A DNA stretch of 9,755 nucleotides from Solirubrobacterales bacterium. GTDB lineage: Bacteria > Actinomycetota > Thermoleophilia > Solirubrobacterales > Solirubrobacteraceae. Location of the stretch: positions 21,569-31,323 of the forward strand of contig PLBZ01000047.1 of NCBI GenBank assembly GCA_003134675.1. The letters are read 5' to 3'. Of this stretch, positions 1-6,503 are shown piece by piece. The notes under the pieces were generated by a model, which was given only the letters and a program-made list of their open reading frames with translations, was not told where the DNA came from and searched no databases. Every line of letters begins with the position of its first letter. The first letter of the stretch is position 1. The position numbers and the translations under genes are program-made.

Positions 1-213
1 GTGTTCGCGCTGGGCGTCAAGCCCGAGTACCAGCACACCGGCGTCGCGGCGCGCTTCTACCAGATGCACTTCGACGCCGCCGAACGCACCCCCCAGAAGG
101 GCGGCGAGATGGGCTGGATCCTGGAGACCAACACATCAATGAACCGCGCGATGGAAGGCATGGGCGGCGAGATCAAGCGGCGCTATCGGGTCTACGAGCG
201 CGTTCTCGACTAG
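1..213 (+). CDS. GNAT-like N-acetyltransferase, C-terminal fragment (5' end outside window)
   Basis: The reading frame is open from base 1 and stops at TAG 211-213, so this is the last 70 or so residues of a longer protein; the GTG at base 1 is most likely an internal valine. The fragment reads VKPEYQHTGVAARFYQMHF..., then WILETNTSMNRAMEGMGGEIKRRYRVYER. The pattern 'v.PeyQ..Gv....', followed by 'E.N..M......lGg...+.YRvYe', resembles the acetyl-CoA-binding and C-terminal strands of GNAT-fold proteins of about 370-400 residues. Substrate cannot be told. It ends 30 bases before the next gene, which has its own candidate promoter, so co-transcription is not required. Family call is from pattern memory only and the catalytic half is not visible. 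Confidence 0.7.
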   Translation: MFALGVKPEYQHTGVAARFYQMHFDAAERTPQKGGEMGWILETNTSMNRAMEGMGGEIKRRYRVYERVLD

Positions 214-230
214 CAGTCTGGGTCGCCCCC

Positions 231-236
231 TACACT
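231..236 (+). promoter_or_regulatory. Candidate -10 hexamer (TACACT), leaderless start for the gene at 244
   Basis: TACACT fits the TANNNT form of an actinobacterial -10 box and ends 7 bases before the ATG at 244. Transcription would then begin at or next to the start codon, giving a leaderless mRNA. No good -35 is visible at the usual distance, and there is no Shine-Dalgarno sequence before the ATG, which agrees with a leaderless start. Confidence 0.4.
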
Positions 237-243
237 TCGCGGG

Positions 244-594
244 ATGGGTGATACCGAGGAAGTCGACGCCCTTCCTGTGCTTGCGGACGAGCCGACTGTG
301 GTGCGCGCAGCGTCCGTGTCGCCCGATCGACTATCGGGCCTGGCTGTCGTTCCGGCCGTGCAGGCCGCCGCGGTCGCGGCCGGGGGGTTCGTAGCGGGGG
401 CTGCCGTCGTCGGTCTGGTGCATCGTCGTCGCCAGCGGCATCTCTCCGCGCTCGCCAAGGGTCGCCGTGCCGGGAGGCGTCTGGGGCGAGGGGGGCGTGA
501 CGCCCGCTCCGGTGGACGAGCCGGCGAGCTGCTCCAGATCGTTGGCAGTCGCTCCCTGCTCGTGGATGTGCACCTGCTGGGCGGCGAGCGCTGA
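244..594 (+). CDS. Small one-pass membrane protein, function unknown
   Basis: This is a 116-residue protein that I do not recognise. The first 30 residues are acidic to neutral and without hydrophobic runs. Residues about 31-57 form one hydrophobic stretch rich in Ala, Val and Gly (ending GGFVAGAAVVGLV), immediately followed by RRRQRH, a positive-inside stop-transfer signal. The next 40 residues are strongly basic (Arg/Gly-rich), and the tail is short and hydrophobic (QIVGSRSLLVDVHLL). Expected topology is N-terminus out and basic tail in the cytoplasm. The ATG is preceded by a -10-like box rather than a ribosome binding site. The TGA stop at 592-594 lies close to the DNA glycosylase coding region, so the two genes are probably co-transcribed. 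Alternative: part of the Arg-rich segment could be low-complexity sequence typical of GC-rich coding. Confidence 0.6.
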   Translation: MGDTEEVDALPVLADEPTVVRAASVSPDRLSGLAVVPAVQAAAVAAGGFVAGAAVVGLVHRRRQRHLSALAKGRRAGRRLGRGGRDARSGGRAGELLQIVGSRSLLVDVHLLGGER

Positions 595-650
595 GCGACC
601 TGGTCGAACTGCGCGAGGAGGTACAGCCGGCCGGCCCGTTTCGCCTCCCC

Positions 651-1469
651 TTGCGGAGTGGCATGGACGGTGTGATGCGCCGCCGCGGAAGGGTGTTGGA
701 GCGGTTGCTGCATCACGAGAAGGAGCCGGTGCTGGTGCGGGTCACCCAGACCGCTGCCGACAGGGTTCTGTTCGGCGCACGTGCGGCCAGCCGGGCAGCC
801 GCGATTCACGGAATCGCGCGGATGCGTTTTGCCCTCGGCGTCGATGATGAGCTGCGGGCCTTTCACCACCGCTTCGCCCACGATCCACTGATCGGGCACT
901 CCGTGAGTTCGCGCCCCTGGCTGAGGGTTGGGCGTCGACCGGAGCCCTTCGAGGCACTTGCCTGGGCTATCTGCGAGCAGCTGATCGAGTATGAGCGGGC
1001 GGCCGCGATCGAGCGCCGTGTGGTGGCTCGTCTGGGGCGACGCTGGGCGGCCGGCGACGATGGCGGCAACCTGCGCGACCTGCCGACGCCAACGACGCTC
1101 GCGGGGACGGCGCCCGCGCTACTGCAGTCCTTCGACCTGGCCGGGGGACGCGCATTGACGCTGGTGCGTGTCGCCAAGGAGGTGGCACGCGGACGGGTCG
1201 ATCTGCACAGCGACGATCACGAGCGGAGCTGGCGGCGATTGCGCAAGATCCCTGGTATTGGAGCGTGGACGGTGGAGATGTTGGCGCTATTTGGCCAGGG
1301 CCGCAACGACCAGCTGCCGGCGGGGGATGTGGGACTGCTGAAGCTCGTCGGACGCAGGCTCAGCGGCGGCGACCCGAGGGCCCGCGCGGAAGAGCACGAG
1401 GTGCGCGCGTTTTTCGCCGGCTATGAGGAGTGGGCAGGGCTGGCCGCGGTGCACCTGCAGGGCCTATAG
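651..1469 (+). CDS. DNA-3-methyladenine glycosylase II-like (AlkA/HhH-GPD family)
   Basis: Predicted base-excision repair enzyme removing alkylated purines by cleaving the N-glycosidic bond. From the TTG at 651 the protein is 272 residues, close to E. coli AlkA (282). Residues about 98-120 (EPFEALAWAICEQLIEYERA) are the helical start of the HhH-GPD domain. KIPGIGAWTVEM (about 199-210) is the helix-hairpin-helix, and D226 in PAGDVGLLK sits where the catalytic aspartate of the family lies. No C-terminal cysteine cluster is present, so it is not an Nth/MutY-type Fe-S enzyme. TTG 651 is the first conventional start in frame, but the frame is open upstream to 501 and the residues just before it (PFRLP, about 636-650) look family-like. 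A CTG at 591, overlapping the previous stop, is an alternative start. The stop overlaps the opposite gene's stop. Confidence 0.85.
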   Translation: MRSGMDGVMRRRGRVLERLLHHEKEPVLVRVTQTAADRVLFGARAASRAAAIHGIARMRFALGVDDELRAFHHRFAHDPLIGHSVSSRPWLRVGRRPEPFEALAWAICEQLIEYERAAAIERRVVARLGRRWAAGDDGGNLRDLPTPTTLAGTAPALLQSFDLAGGRALTLVRVAKEVARGRVDLHSDDHERSWRRLRKIPGIGAWTVEMLALFGQGRNDQLPAGDVGLLKLVGRRLSGGDPRARAEEHEVRAFFAGYEEWAGLAAVHLQGL

Positions 1470-2519
1470 TCCCTGCCCGGGGAGGAACTCATTGGTGAAC
1501 GGCGGCAGGGCGGTATTCGGATCGTGGTGGAGGAGCCCGTGCGCGAGCATCCAGCTGCCGAAGTTCGCCCACGCCGATGGGTCCTGATAGCCGAAGGGCT
1601 GTGGGTGGGCGGGGTCCGAATCAATCGGCAGCGCCGCGGGCAGCGTCCGTTCGATCGAGGCGAGCTGCAGCTTGCCTTCGAGCGACGGGTTGGCCTTCAC
1701 GACGAGCGACGCCGCGGCGGCCGGATCGGCTCGTACCTCGTGCTCGCCGCGGGTGAGCGCCTGCAGGAACGCGCGTAGGTCCTGGCCACGGGTGTGCGCC
1801 TCGTCTTCGCGTACCACCAGCACGAGCTCGTCGTAGGTGGGTACGCCAGCCTGATCGACGGGGATCGTGACGGGATGCTTGTGCAGCAGCTGGAGCTGGA
1901 GCGCCTCGTAGTTCCAGAAACCGCCGAGTGTCGCTGCCACCTTCCCGGAGAGCATCGCGGGAACGAGATTGAAGCCGACGTTCACTTCCCGTACCTTCGA
2001 TGAGCTCACCCCAGCGGTCTGCAGAGCCGTCTTCAGCTCGGCCGCCTGATAAGGGATGCCCGCGGTTCCCACGCGCTTGCCGGCGAGGTCGGCGACGCTC
2101 GCGACGTGTGCTCCGGGCAGCGCGATGATCGACGTGAGCGGGCGCTGCACGAGCGCCGCGATCGACACTAGCTTCAGCCCTTCCTCGCGGGCGAGCAGTA
2201 GCTCGGGCTCATAGGAGATCGCCATGTCCACCTTGCCCGCCGCCAGCAACTTCAACGGTTCCGCCGGTTCCGCCGGGGTCTCTGGCTGCACGTCGAGTCC
2301 GGCCGCCCGGAAGTCTCCCTGGCTGATCGCCGAGTACAGGGCGGCGTGGTCGGCATTCGGGAAGAAGTCGAGCATCACCGTGAAGGGCTTCCTCGCACCG
2401 GCTGAGATCGTGTCCTGCTTGGCGCCACAGGCAGACAGGCAAGCGGCGAGAGATAGGAGTGCTGCAAACGCCACGGTGCGGCGGACGACGGGCAGAGCTC
2501 TCAACGGGTGTCTCCTCAT
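1464..2519 (-). CDS. thiY: ABC transporter substrate-binding lipoprotein, thiamine pyrimidine precursor (ThiY/NMT1-like)
   Basis: A 351-residue extracytoplasmic binding protein. From ATG 2519 it has a basic N-terminus, a hydrophobic core and the lipobox L28-S-A-C31, so it should be lipid-anchored at C31. The mature part opens with FTVMLDFFPNADHAALYSAISQGDF..AGLDV, the signature first strand and helix of the NMT1/THI5-like family that binds HMP or formylaminopyrimidine. It later has GKRVGTAGIPYQAAELKTAL and a GGFWNYEALQL segment like ThiY-type proteins. The start was chosen at 2519 because ATGA overlaps the permease stop by 4 bases; a GTG at 2534 would add five residues. It is the last gene of the TPP-riboswitch operon, and that context favours a thiamine precursor over the sulfonate or nitrate ligands of related proteins. 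The stop is shared tail-to-tail with the glycosylase gene. Confidence 0.87.
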   Translation of the reverse strand: MRRHPLRALPVVRRTVAFAALLSLAACLSACGAKQDTISAGARKPFTVMLDFFPNADHAALYSAISQGDFRAAGLDVQPETPAEPAEPLKLLAAGKVDMAISYEPELLLAREEGLKLVSIAALVQRPLTSIIALPGAHVASVADLAGKRVGTAGIPYQAAELKTALQTAGVSSSKVREVNVGFNLVPAMLSGKVAATLGGFWNYEALQLQLLHKHPVTIPVDQAGVPTYDELVLVVREDEAHTRGQDLRAFLQALTRGEHEVRADPAAAASLVVKANPSLEGKLQLASIERTLPAALPIDSDPAHPQPFGYQDPSAWANFGSWMLAHGLLHHDPNTALPPFTNEFLPGQGL

Positions 2520-3283
2520 GGTCGATTGGCCCACGGCGCCAGCCGGCGCTCGGCGAGGGCGAGTGTGTAGAAGCAGACGATCGCGAAAGCGAACAGTACG
2601 ACCGCAGCCGCATACGCGCGGGGGGTCTGCAAAGCGTAGATGTCGGAGTTGATCTCGCGTCCCAGGCCCGCATAGGCACCGATGCTCGCGGTCTGGGACT
2701 CAGCGATGTAGGCGCCGATCACGCCGACGGTGACAGCGATCCGCGCGCCGCTGATCGCGGCTGGCAGCGCCGCCGGTAGCTCGGCGAAGCGAAACGATTG
2801 CCAGCGCGAGGCGTCCAGCGTGCGCAGCAGCTTCAACTGGTCGGCATCGACGCCGGCGAGCCCGTCGACCGTCGTGACGAGCACCGGGAAGAAGCAGATC
2901 AGCACGATCACGACGAGCTTCGGCAGCAGGCCAAAGCCCCACGACAGGACCAGCAGTGGGGCGATCACGGCGATTGGCACCGCCTGCGAGCCGACCGCGA
3001 GCGGGTAGAAGGCGCGCCGTAGCAGCGGCGAGACGTGGATCAGTACCGCGAGCACGAAGCCGAGCGCCAGCGCGAGCAGGATCCCGAGCCCAACCTCCTC
3101 GGCCGTGATCGCGAGATTGTGTCCAAGTAAGCCGGCATTGCCCCACAATGCCTCGGCGATCGAGTGCGGCGCCGGCAGGATTGACGAGCTGGTCGAGCTC
3201 GAGTCCACGTATACCTCCCACGCGCCGAGCAACCCGATCACAAGCAGCACTGCGGGCAATACCTGAAAAGCACGTCGGCTCAT
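2516..3283 (-). CDS. thiX: ABC transporter permease, thiamine precursor uptake (ThiX-like)
   Basis: A 255-residue inner-membrane permease of the binding-protein-dependent type, with about six hydrophobic segments: near residues 7-26, 62-84, 91-115, 118-137, one around 170-185 and one near the C-terminus. The cytoplasmic EAA-type loop is visible around residues 158-190 (ELPAALPAAISGARIAVTVGVIGAYIAE), which docks on the ATPase. The length is normal for the SsuC/TauC/ThiX group. The start is placed at ATG 3283 because ATGA overlaps the ATPase stop by 4 bases; a GTG at 3292 would add three residues (MLS). Its own TGA forms the ATGA that starts the binding-protein gene. The ThiX name rests on the riboswitch and the ThiY-like partner, not on features of the permease itself. 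Confidence 0.87.
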   Translation of the reverse strand: MSRRAFQVLPAVLLVIGLLGAWEVYVDSSSTSSSILPAPHSIAEALWGNAGLLGHNLAITAEEVGLGILLALALGFVLAVLIHVSPLLRRAFYPLAVGSQAVPIAVIAPLLVLSWGFGLLPKLVVIVLICFFPVLVTTVDGLAGVDADQLKLLRTLDASRWQSFRFAELPAALPAAISGARIAVTVGVIGAYIAESQTASIGAYAGLGREINSDIYALQTPRAYAAAVVLFAFAIVCFYTLALAERRLAPWANRP

Positions 3284-4068
3284 GCTGAGCACGGCGCGCC
3301 CAAGCCCAGCGCGATCAGTGCCTGCTCGCGCAATGCGATCAGCTCAGGGTCGGTGCGCGATCGGGGGCGGGGGAGATCCACCTCTAGGTCTGCTCGCACA
3401 CGCCCGGGACGGGCGGACAGCACCGCGACACGATCGGCGAGCACCACCGCCTCCTCGACGTCGTGGGTGACGAGCACCACCGTGCGCGGTTCGCGCTCCA
3501 GTGCCCGACCCAGCCATCCCTGCATCTCCGTACGCGTGATCGCGTCGAGCGCGCCGAACGGCTCATCCAGGCACAGGACCGGCTTGCCCGACAGCAGCGT
3601 GCGCAGGAACGCCACGCGCTGGCGCATCCCTCCCGAGAGCTCGTGCGGATGGGCCTGCTCAAACCCCTCCAGTCCCAACTCGGCGAACAGCCCTGCCGCC
3701 CGCGCCCGCGCCTCGGCGCGTGGCCGATGGGCGATTCGCAGCGCGAGCGCGGCATTATCGAGAGCGCTCAGCCACGGGAGCAGCAAGTCGCGCTGGGGCA
3801 TCAGTGCCGCCGGAGCGCACTCGATCGTGCCCGCATCAGGGGATTGCAGGCCGCAGATCAGCTCCAGCAGGGTGGTCTTCCCACAGCCGCTCGGACCTAC
3901 CACCGCGAGCAGTTCTCCATGGTTGGCGTGCAGCGACACTCCGGTGAGTGCCTGCAAGGAAGCGCCGCTCCTGTCGCGATAGGAGCTCCTCACCCCAATC
4001 ACGCTCACGCTGCGCCCCGGCCGATTTGCCTCAGGCGATCTCGGGCTGAGCTCGAGTCCCGTGAACAC
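3280..4068 (-). CDS. thiZ: ABC transporter ATP-binding protein, thiamine precursor uptake (ThiZ-like)
   Basis: A 262-residue nucleotide-binding subunit that drives import by the permease encoded next. All ABC motifs are intact: Walker A GPSGCGKT (58-65), Q-loop Q92 (MPQRDLLLPW), signature LSGGMRQR (144-151), Walker B LCLDEP (165-170), D-loop GALD, and switch histidine H202 in VTHDVEEA. This order and spacing match the SsuB/TauB/ThiZ subgroup. The GTG at 4068 is chosen as start because GGAGGGAG lies 4 bases upstream, inside the 3' strand of a TPP riboswitch. It is the first gene of the operon, so translation of the whole set, coupled through ATGA overlaps, is expected to fall when TPP is bound. 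The first 20 residues precede the normal ABC fold and look unstructured. Confidence 0.9.
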   Translation of the reverse strand: MFTGLELSPRSPEANRPGRSVSVIGVRSSYRDRSGASLQALTGVSLHANHGELLAVVGPSGCGKTTLLELICGLQSPDAGTIECAPAALMPQRDLLLPWLSALDNAALALRIAHRPRAEARARAAGLFAELGLEGFEQAHPHELSGGMRQRVAFLRTLLSGKPVLCLDEPFGALDAITRTEMQGWLGRALEREPRTVVLVTHDVEEAVVLADRVAVLSARPGRVRADLEVDLPRPRSRTDPELIALREQALIALGLGAPCSA

Positions 4069-4073
4069 GTCTC

Positions 4074-4170
4074 TCCCTCCGCGGGCATTACCCCACAGGT
4101 TCGAAGGGTCGACGCCGGGGATTTCTCCTGTGCGCCATCTCAGCCGGCCTTCTCCCGCCAGCTCCCCTGA
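4074..4170 (-). promoter_or_regulatory. TPP riboswitch (THI element)
   Basis: Read on the minus strand, the segment has the conserved aptamer words in order: CTGAGA (4143-4138), CCCTTCGAACCTG (4108-4096), TAATGCC (4090-4084), GCGGAGGGA (4082-4074). Helices can be paired by eye. P2 is AGGGG 4168-4164 with CCCTT 4108-4104. P3 is GCTGGC 4162-4157 with GCCGGC 4148-4143. An optional P3a is GGCGC 4136-4132 with GCGTC 4115-4111, capped by GGA-GAAA-TCC. P4 is CCT 4099-4097 with AGG 4078-4076. P5 is GGG 4094-4092 with CCC 4085-4083, enclosing the TAAT loop. P1 looks very short (TC 4170-4169 with GA 4075-4074). The Shine-Dalgarno GGAGGGAG of the ATPase gene lies in the 3' strand, 4 bases before GTG 4068, so TPP binding should block ribosome access. 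No terminator hairpin with a T-run follows. Confidence 0.93.
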
Positions 4171-4185
4171 TTTTCTCTATGGCTG

Positions 4186-4191
4186 ATGCTA
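4186..4191 (-). promoter_or_regulatory. Candidate -10 (TAGCAT) for the riboswitch operon
   Basis: On the minus strand TAGCAT fits TANNNT. It begins with the TAG stop codon of the VWA gene and would place the transcript start near 4179, about 9 bases before the aptamer. No convincing -35 is seen. Position is sensible; sequence support is weak. Confidence 0.28.
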
Positions 4192-5583
4192 CAGCGCGGA
4201 CGTGACAGGCCTCGTCAGCGCGCGCACGAAGTCCTCGAGCTGCGCCGTCGTCCAGCACTCAAACGCGGTGCAGTACTGCTCGTACGCCGCGATCACCGAG
4301 TCGCCGTAGTTCCAATACAGCCGCGGCTCGGGATTCAGCCAGAACGTGCGCCCAGCGCGGGCGGCCACCTGGGCGAAGAGGTCGGCGCGGGGATCGCGGC
4401 CGTTCGTGCGCGCGTCGCCAAGCACAATCACCGTGGCGCGCGGATGTAGGTCCTCGCCCACCAGCTCCAACATCTCCGACCACACGCGCCCGTAGTCGGT
4501 GTACCCGGAGATGTCGGCCACGCCCGCATCGCTGGAAATCCGCTCGCTGACCGCTTTGAAGTTGCGCTCGTGCGCGAAGATGTCGGTCACCTCCGAGACG
4601 CGCTCGATGAACACGAACGAGCGCATCTTGCGGAACGAGTCGTGCAGTGCGTGGAGCACCGACAGGAAGAACACAGACGCCGAGGTCACGCTCGTGGACA
4701 CGTCGCACAGCACGTAGATCTCCGGCCGGCGCGGGCGCCGTGGACGGTACTTCAGCACTACCGGCACGCCGCCGCTCTGCAGCGACGCGCGCATCGTGCG
4801 CCGTACGTCCACGTGCGCGTGGCGGCGGTGGCCGCGAGCCTGCGTGCCCTGCGTGGCCAAGCGGCGGCGCAGTTGGGTCACCACCCGGTGTACGGCGGCC
4901 AGATCAGCCAATGGCCCAGATGGCAGCGCCCTGTCCAACTCGCCCAGCGGCCGTGATGGGGGCAGGCTGCCGGTGCGCTCGATCTGGCCTCGCTCGAGCT
5001 CCCGTCGCAGGAGTGCCTCGAAGCGGCGCAGCGCATCGCGCGGCAGCCCCTCGCGGCGGGGATCATCGGCGGGCAGGTCGGGCTGAGGCTCGGTACGCAG
5101 GCCAAGCGCCCTGCGGATGCGCTGGACGTCCACCCCGATCACCCCTGAGCCCTCCTCGCGACGCCCGAACGCGGCGATCGCCATTCGCGCGAGGTCGCGC
5201 ATCGCTCCCTCCGAGCTATCTCTCAGCGCGGCGGCGATCTGCGCGCGCAGGGCTTGCAGATCTTCAGGGGAGAGTTCTTCGAGATCGATCGCCCCGGGGG
5301 TGGGTTGAGAGGGATCTCCCTCGCGCACACCCTCGCGCAGCGCCGCGACCTCGACGGCGCGGAAGAAGAAACGATCGAACACCAGCTCGAACACCCGCCG
5401 GTCCTCCTGGCTCTTCGCCAGCGTCGCGGCAAGTGCCTCCCTGAAGTCCACCTGCTCGGTCCACTGCACCTCACGCAGCACAGCGAACGCATCGAGCAGC
5501 TCCGAAGTGCCGACCGCCACGCCTTCGCGGCGCAGCTCCTCGCCCAGCTCCAGCAATCGTGCGGGCAGCCCCTCAGGCGGCAT
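4189..5583 (-). CDS. VWA-domain protein, CoxE-like
   Basis: A 464-residue soluble protein without signal peptide or membrane segment. Residues 1-75 are helical and charged (ARLLELGEELRREGVAVGTSELLDAF...). Residues 80-250 are Arg/Glu-rich helices. Residues about 258-290 (VDVRRTMRASLQSGGVPVVLKYR..RPRRPEIYVLCDVSTSV) are the typical lead-in of CoxE-type VWA proteins. The metal-ion-dependent adhesion site appears intact: D294-x-S296-x-S298, T362 in GYTDYG, and D390 in VLGDARTN. In the CoxD/CoxE systems such a protein works with a MoxR ATPase in remodelling or metal-centre assembly of a partner enzyme. Here it overlaps the MoxR gene by 11 bases (5573-5583), which implies coupled translation. No clear ribosome binding site precedes the ATG. 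The client enzyme is not in the window, so the substrate is unknown. It ends about 20 bases before the riboswitch. Confidence 0.85.
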   Translation of the reverse strand: MPPEGLPARLLELGEELRREGVAVGTSELLDAFAVLREVQWTEQVDFREALAATLAKSQEDRRVFELVFDRFFFRAVEVAALREGVREGDPSQPTPGAIDLEELSPEDLQALRAQIAAALRDSSEGAMRDLARMAIAAFGRREEGSGVIGVDVQRIRRALGLRTEPQPDLPADDPRREGLPRDALRRFEALLRRELERGQIERTGSLPPSRPLGELDRALPSGPLADLAAVHRVVTQLRRRLATQGTQARGHRRHAHVDVRRTMRASLQSGGVPVVLKYRPRRPRRPEIYVLCDVSTSVTSASVFFLSVLHALHDSFRKMRSFVFIERVSEVTDIFAHERNFKAVSERISSDAGVADISGYTDYGRVWSEMLELVGEDLHPRATVIVLGDARTNGRDPRADLFAQVAARAGRTFWLNPEPRLYWNYGDSVIAAYEQYCTAFECWTTAQLEDFVRALTRPVTSAL

Positions 5584-6475
5584 CGACGGCCGGTGAGGAC
5601 AGCTTCAGCCCGACCCGCTCAGCCACCAGGTCCATGTCGGTCCGGTGCTTGACGATCACCGACATCGTGTCTCTGAACGTCTGCTCGTCGATGTCGTCCA
5701 CACCGAGCAGCAGCAAAGCCCGCGCCCAGTCGATCGACTCGGCAATCGACGGCGGCTTCTTCAAGTCGAGCTCCCTCACCATGCCGATCACCTCGACCAG
5801 CTTGCGCGCAACCGCCTCCGGCAGATCGGGCGCGTGCAGACGCACAATCTCGAGCTCATGCTCGAGCTCGGGATAGTCCAACCACAGATACAAACAGCGA
5901 CGCTTCAGCGCCTCGGTCAGCTCGCGTGAGTTGTTCGACGTCAGCAGCACTACCGGATGTGTGCGCGACTCCACGCGGCCGAGCTCGGGAATCGAGATCT
6001 GAAAGTCCGAGAGCACCTCGAGCAGCATCGCCTCGAACTCCTGATCGGTCTTATCGATCTCGTCGATCAACAGCACCACCGGCTGCTCGGAGGCAATCGC
6101 GGTCATCAGCGGCCGAGCGAGCAGGAACTCCTCGCCGAAGATGTCGTCCTGCACCTCGGACCAGCCCGCGCCATCGGCCTCGGCCTGGATGCGCAGCAGC
6201 TGCTTGCGGTAGTTCCACTCGTAAAGCGCCTTCGCCTCGTCCAAGCCCTCGTAACACTGCAGCCGCACCAGCTCCCGGTCGAGATACCGGGCAAGCGACT
6301 TTGCGAGCTCGGTCTTTCCCACGCCCGCCGGTCCCTCGACGAGCACGGGCTTGCCGAGCTTGGCGGCGAGGAACGCCACGAGCGCGGTCGACTCGCCGGG
6401 CAGGTACCCCACCGCGCGTAGGCCCTCGGCGACATCTGTGACAGAGGCGGGCGCCGGGGGCGAAGAGGCGAGCAT
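5573..6475 (-). CDS. MoxR-family AAA+ ATPase (CoxD-like)
   Basis: A 300-residue chaperone-like AAA+ ATPase. Motifs are Walker A GPAGVGKT (48-55), Walker B LLIDEID (135-141), sensor-1 region LLTSNNSREL (177-186) and an arginine-finger-like KRRC (191-194). The C-terminal lid follows (about 205-290). The sequence YEGLDEAKALYEWNYRKQLLRIQ (75-97) is typical of the MoxR group linked to CoxE-like VWA partners. The frame extends upstream to 6634, but that stretch is Pro/Arg/His noise overlapping the preceding gene. The ATG at 6475 directly precedes the recognisable domain and has a -10-like TATCAT 10 bases before it. The TGA at 5575-5573 lies inside the VWA gene start. The expected role is ATP-driven conformational change in a partner together with the VWA protein; the partner is not known. 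Confidence 0.9.
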   Translation of the reverse strand: MLASSPPAPASVTDVAEGLRAVGYLPGESTALVAFLAAKLGKPVLVEGPAGVGKTELAKSLARYLDRELVRLQCYEGLDEAKALYEWNYRKQLLRIQAEADGAGWSEVQDDIFGEEFLLARPLMTAIASEQPVVLLIDEIDKTDQEFEAMLLEVLSDFQISIPELGRVESRTHPVVLLTSNNSRELTEALKRRCLYLWLDYPELEHELEIVRLHAPDLPEAVARKLVEVIGMVRELDLKKPPSIAESIDWARALLLLGVDDIDEQTFRDTMSVIVKHRTDMDLVAERVGLKLSSPAVDAA

Positions 6476-6485
6476 CGTCCGCGCA

Positions 6486-6491
6486 ATGATA
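6486..6491 (-). promoter_or_regulatory. Candidate -10 (TATCAT) for the MoxR/VWA pair
   Basis: TATCAT on the minus strand sits in the 28-base gap between the membrane-protein stop (6504) and the MoxR ATG (6475), and ends 10 bases before the ATG. That would give a leader of only a few bases. No Shine-Dalgarno sequence is seen. A -35 is not evident in the GC-rich upstream sequence. Confidence 0.33.
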
Positions 6492-6503
6492 GGCGGCCGT
6501 CGC

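Noticed and set aside
210..899. Long minus-strand frame opposite the small membrane protein and glycosylase genes (229 codons)
   Set aside because: It is Arg/Pro/Ser/Thr-rich with no recognisable motif and crosses two supported plus-strand genes; typical of antisense frames in GC-rich DNA.
4647..5444. Plus-strand frame of 265 codons opposite the VWA gene
   Set aside because: Arg/Ala/Gly-rich with no motif; the opposite strand encodes a protein with an intact MIDAS site.
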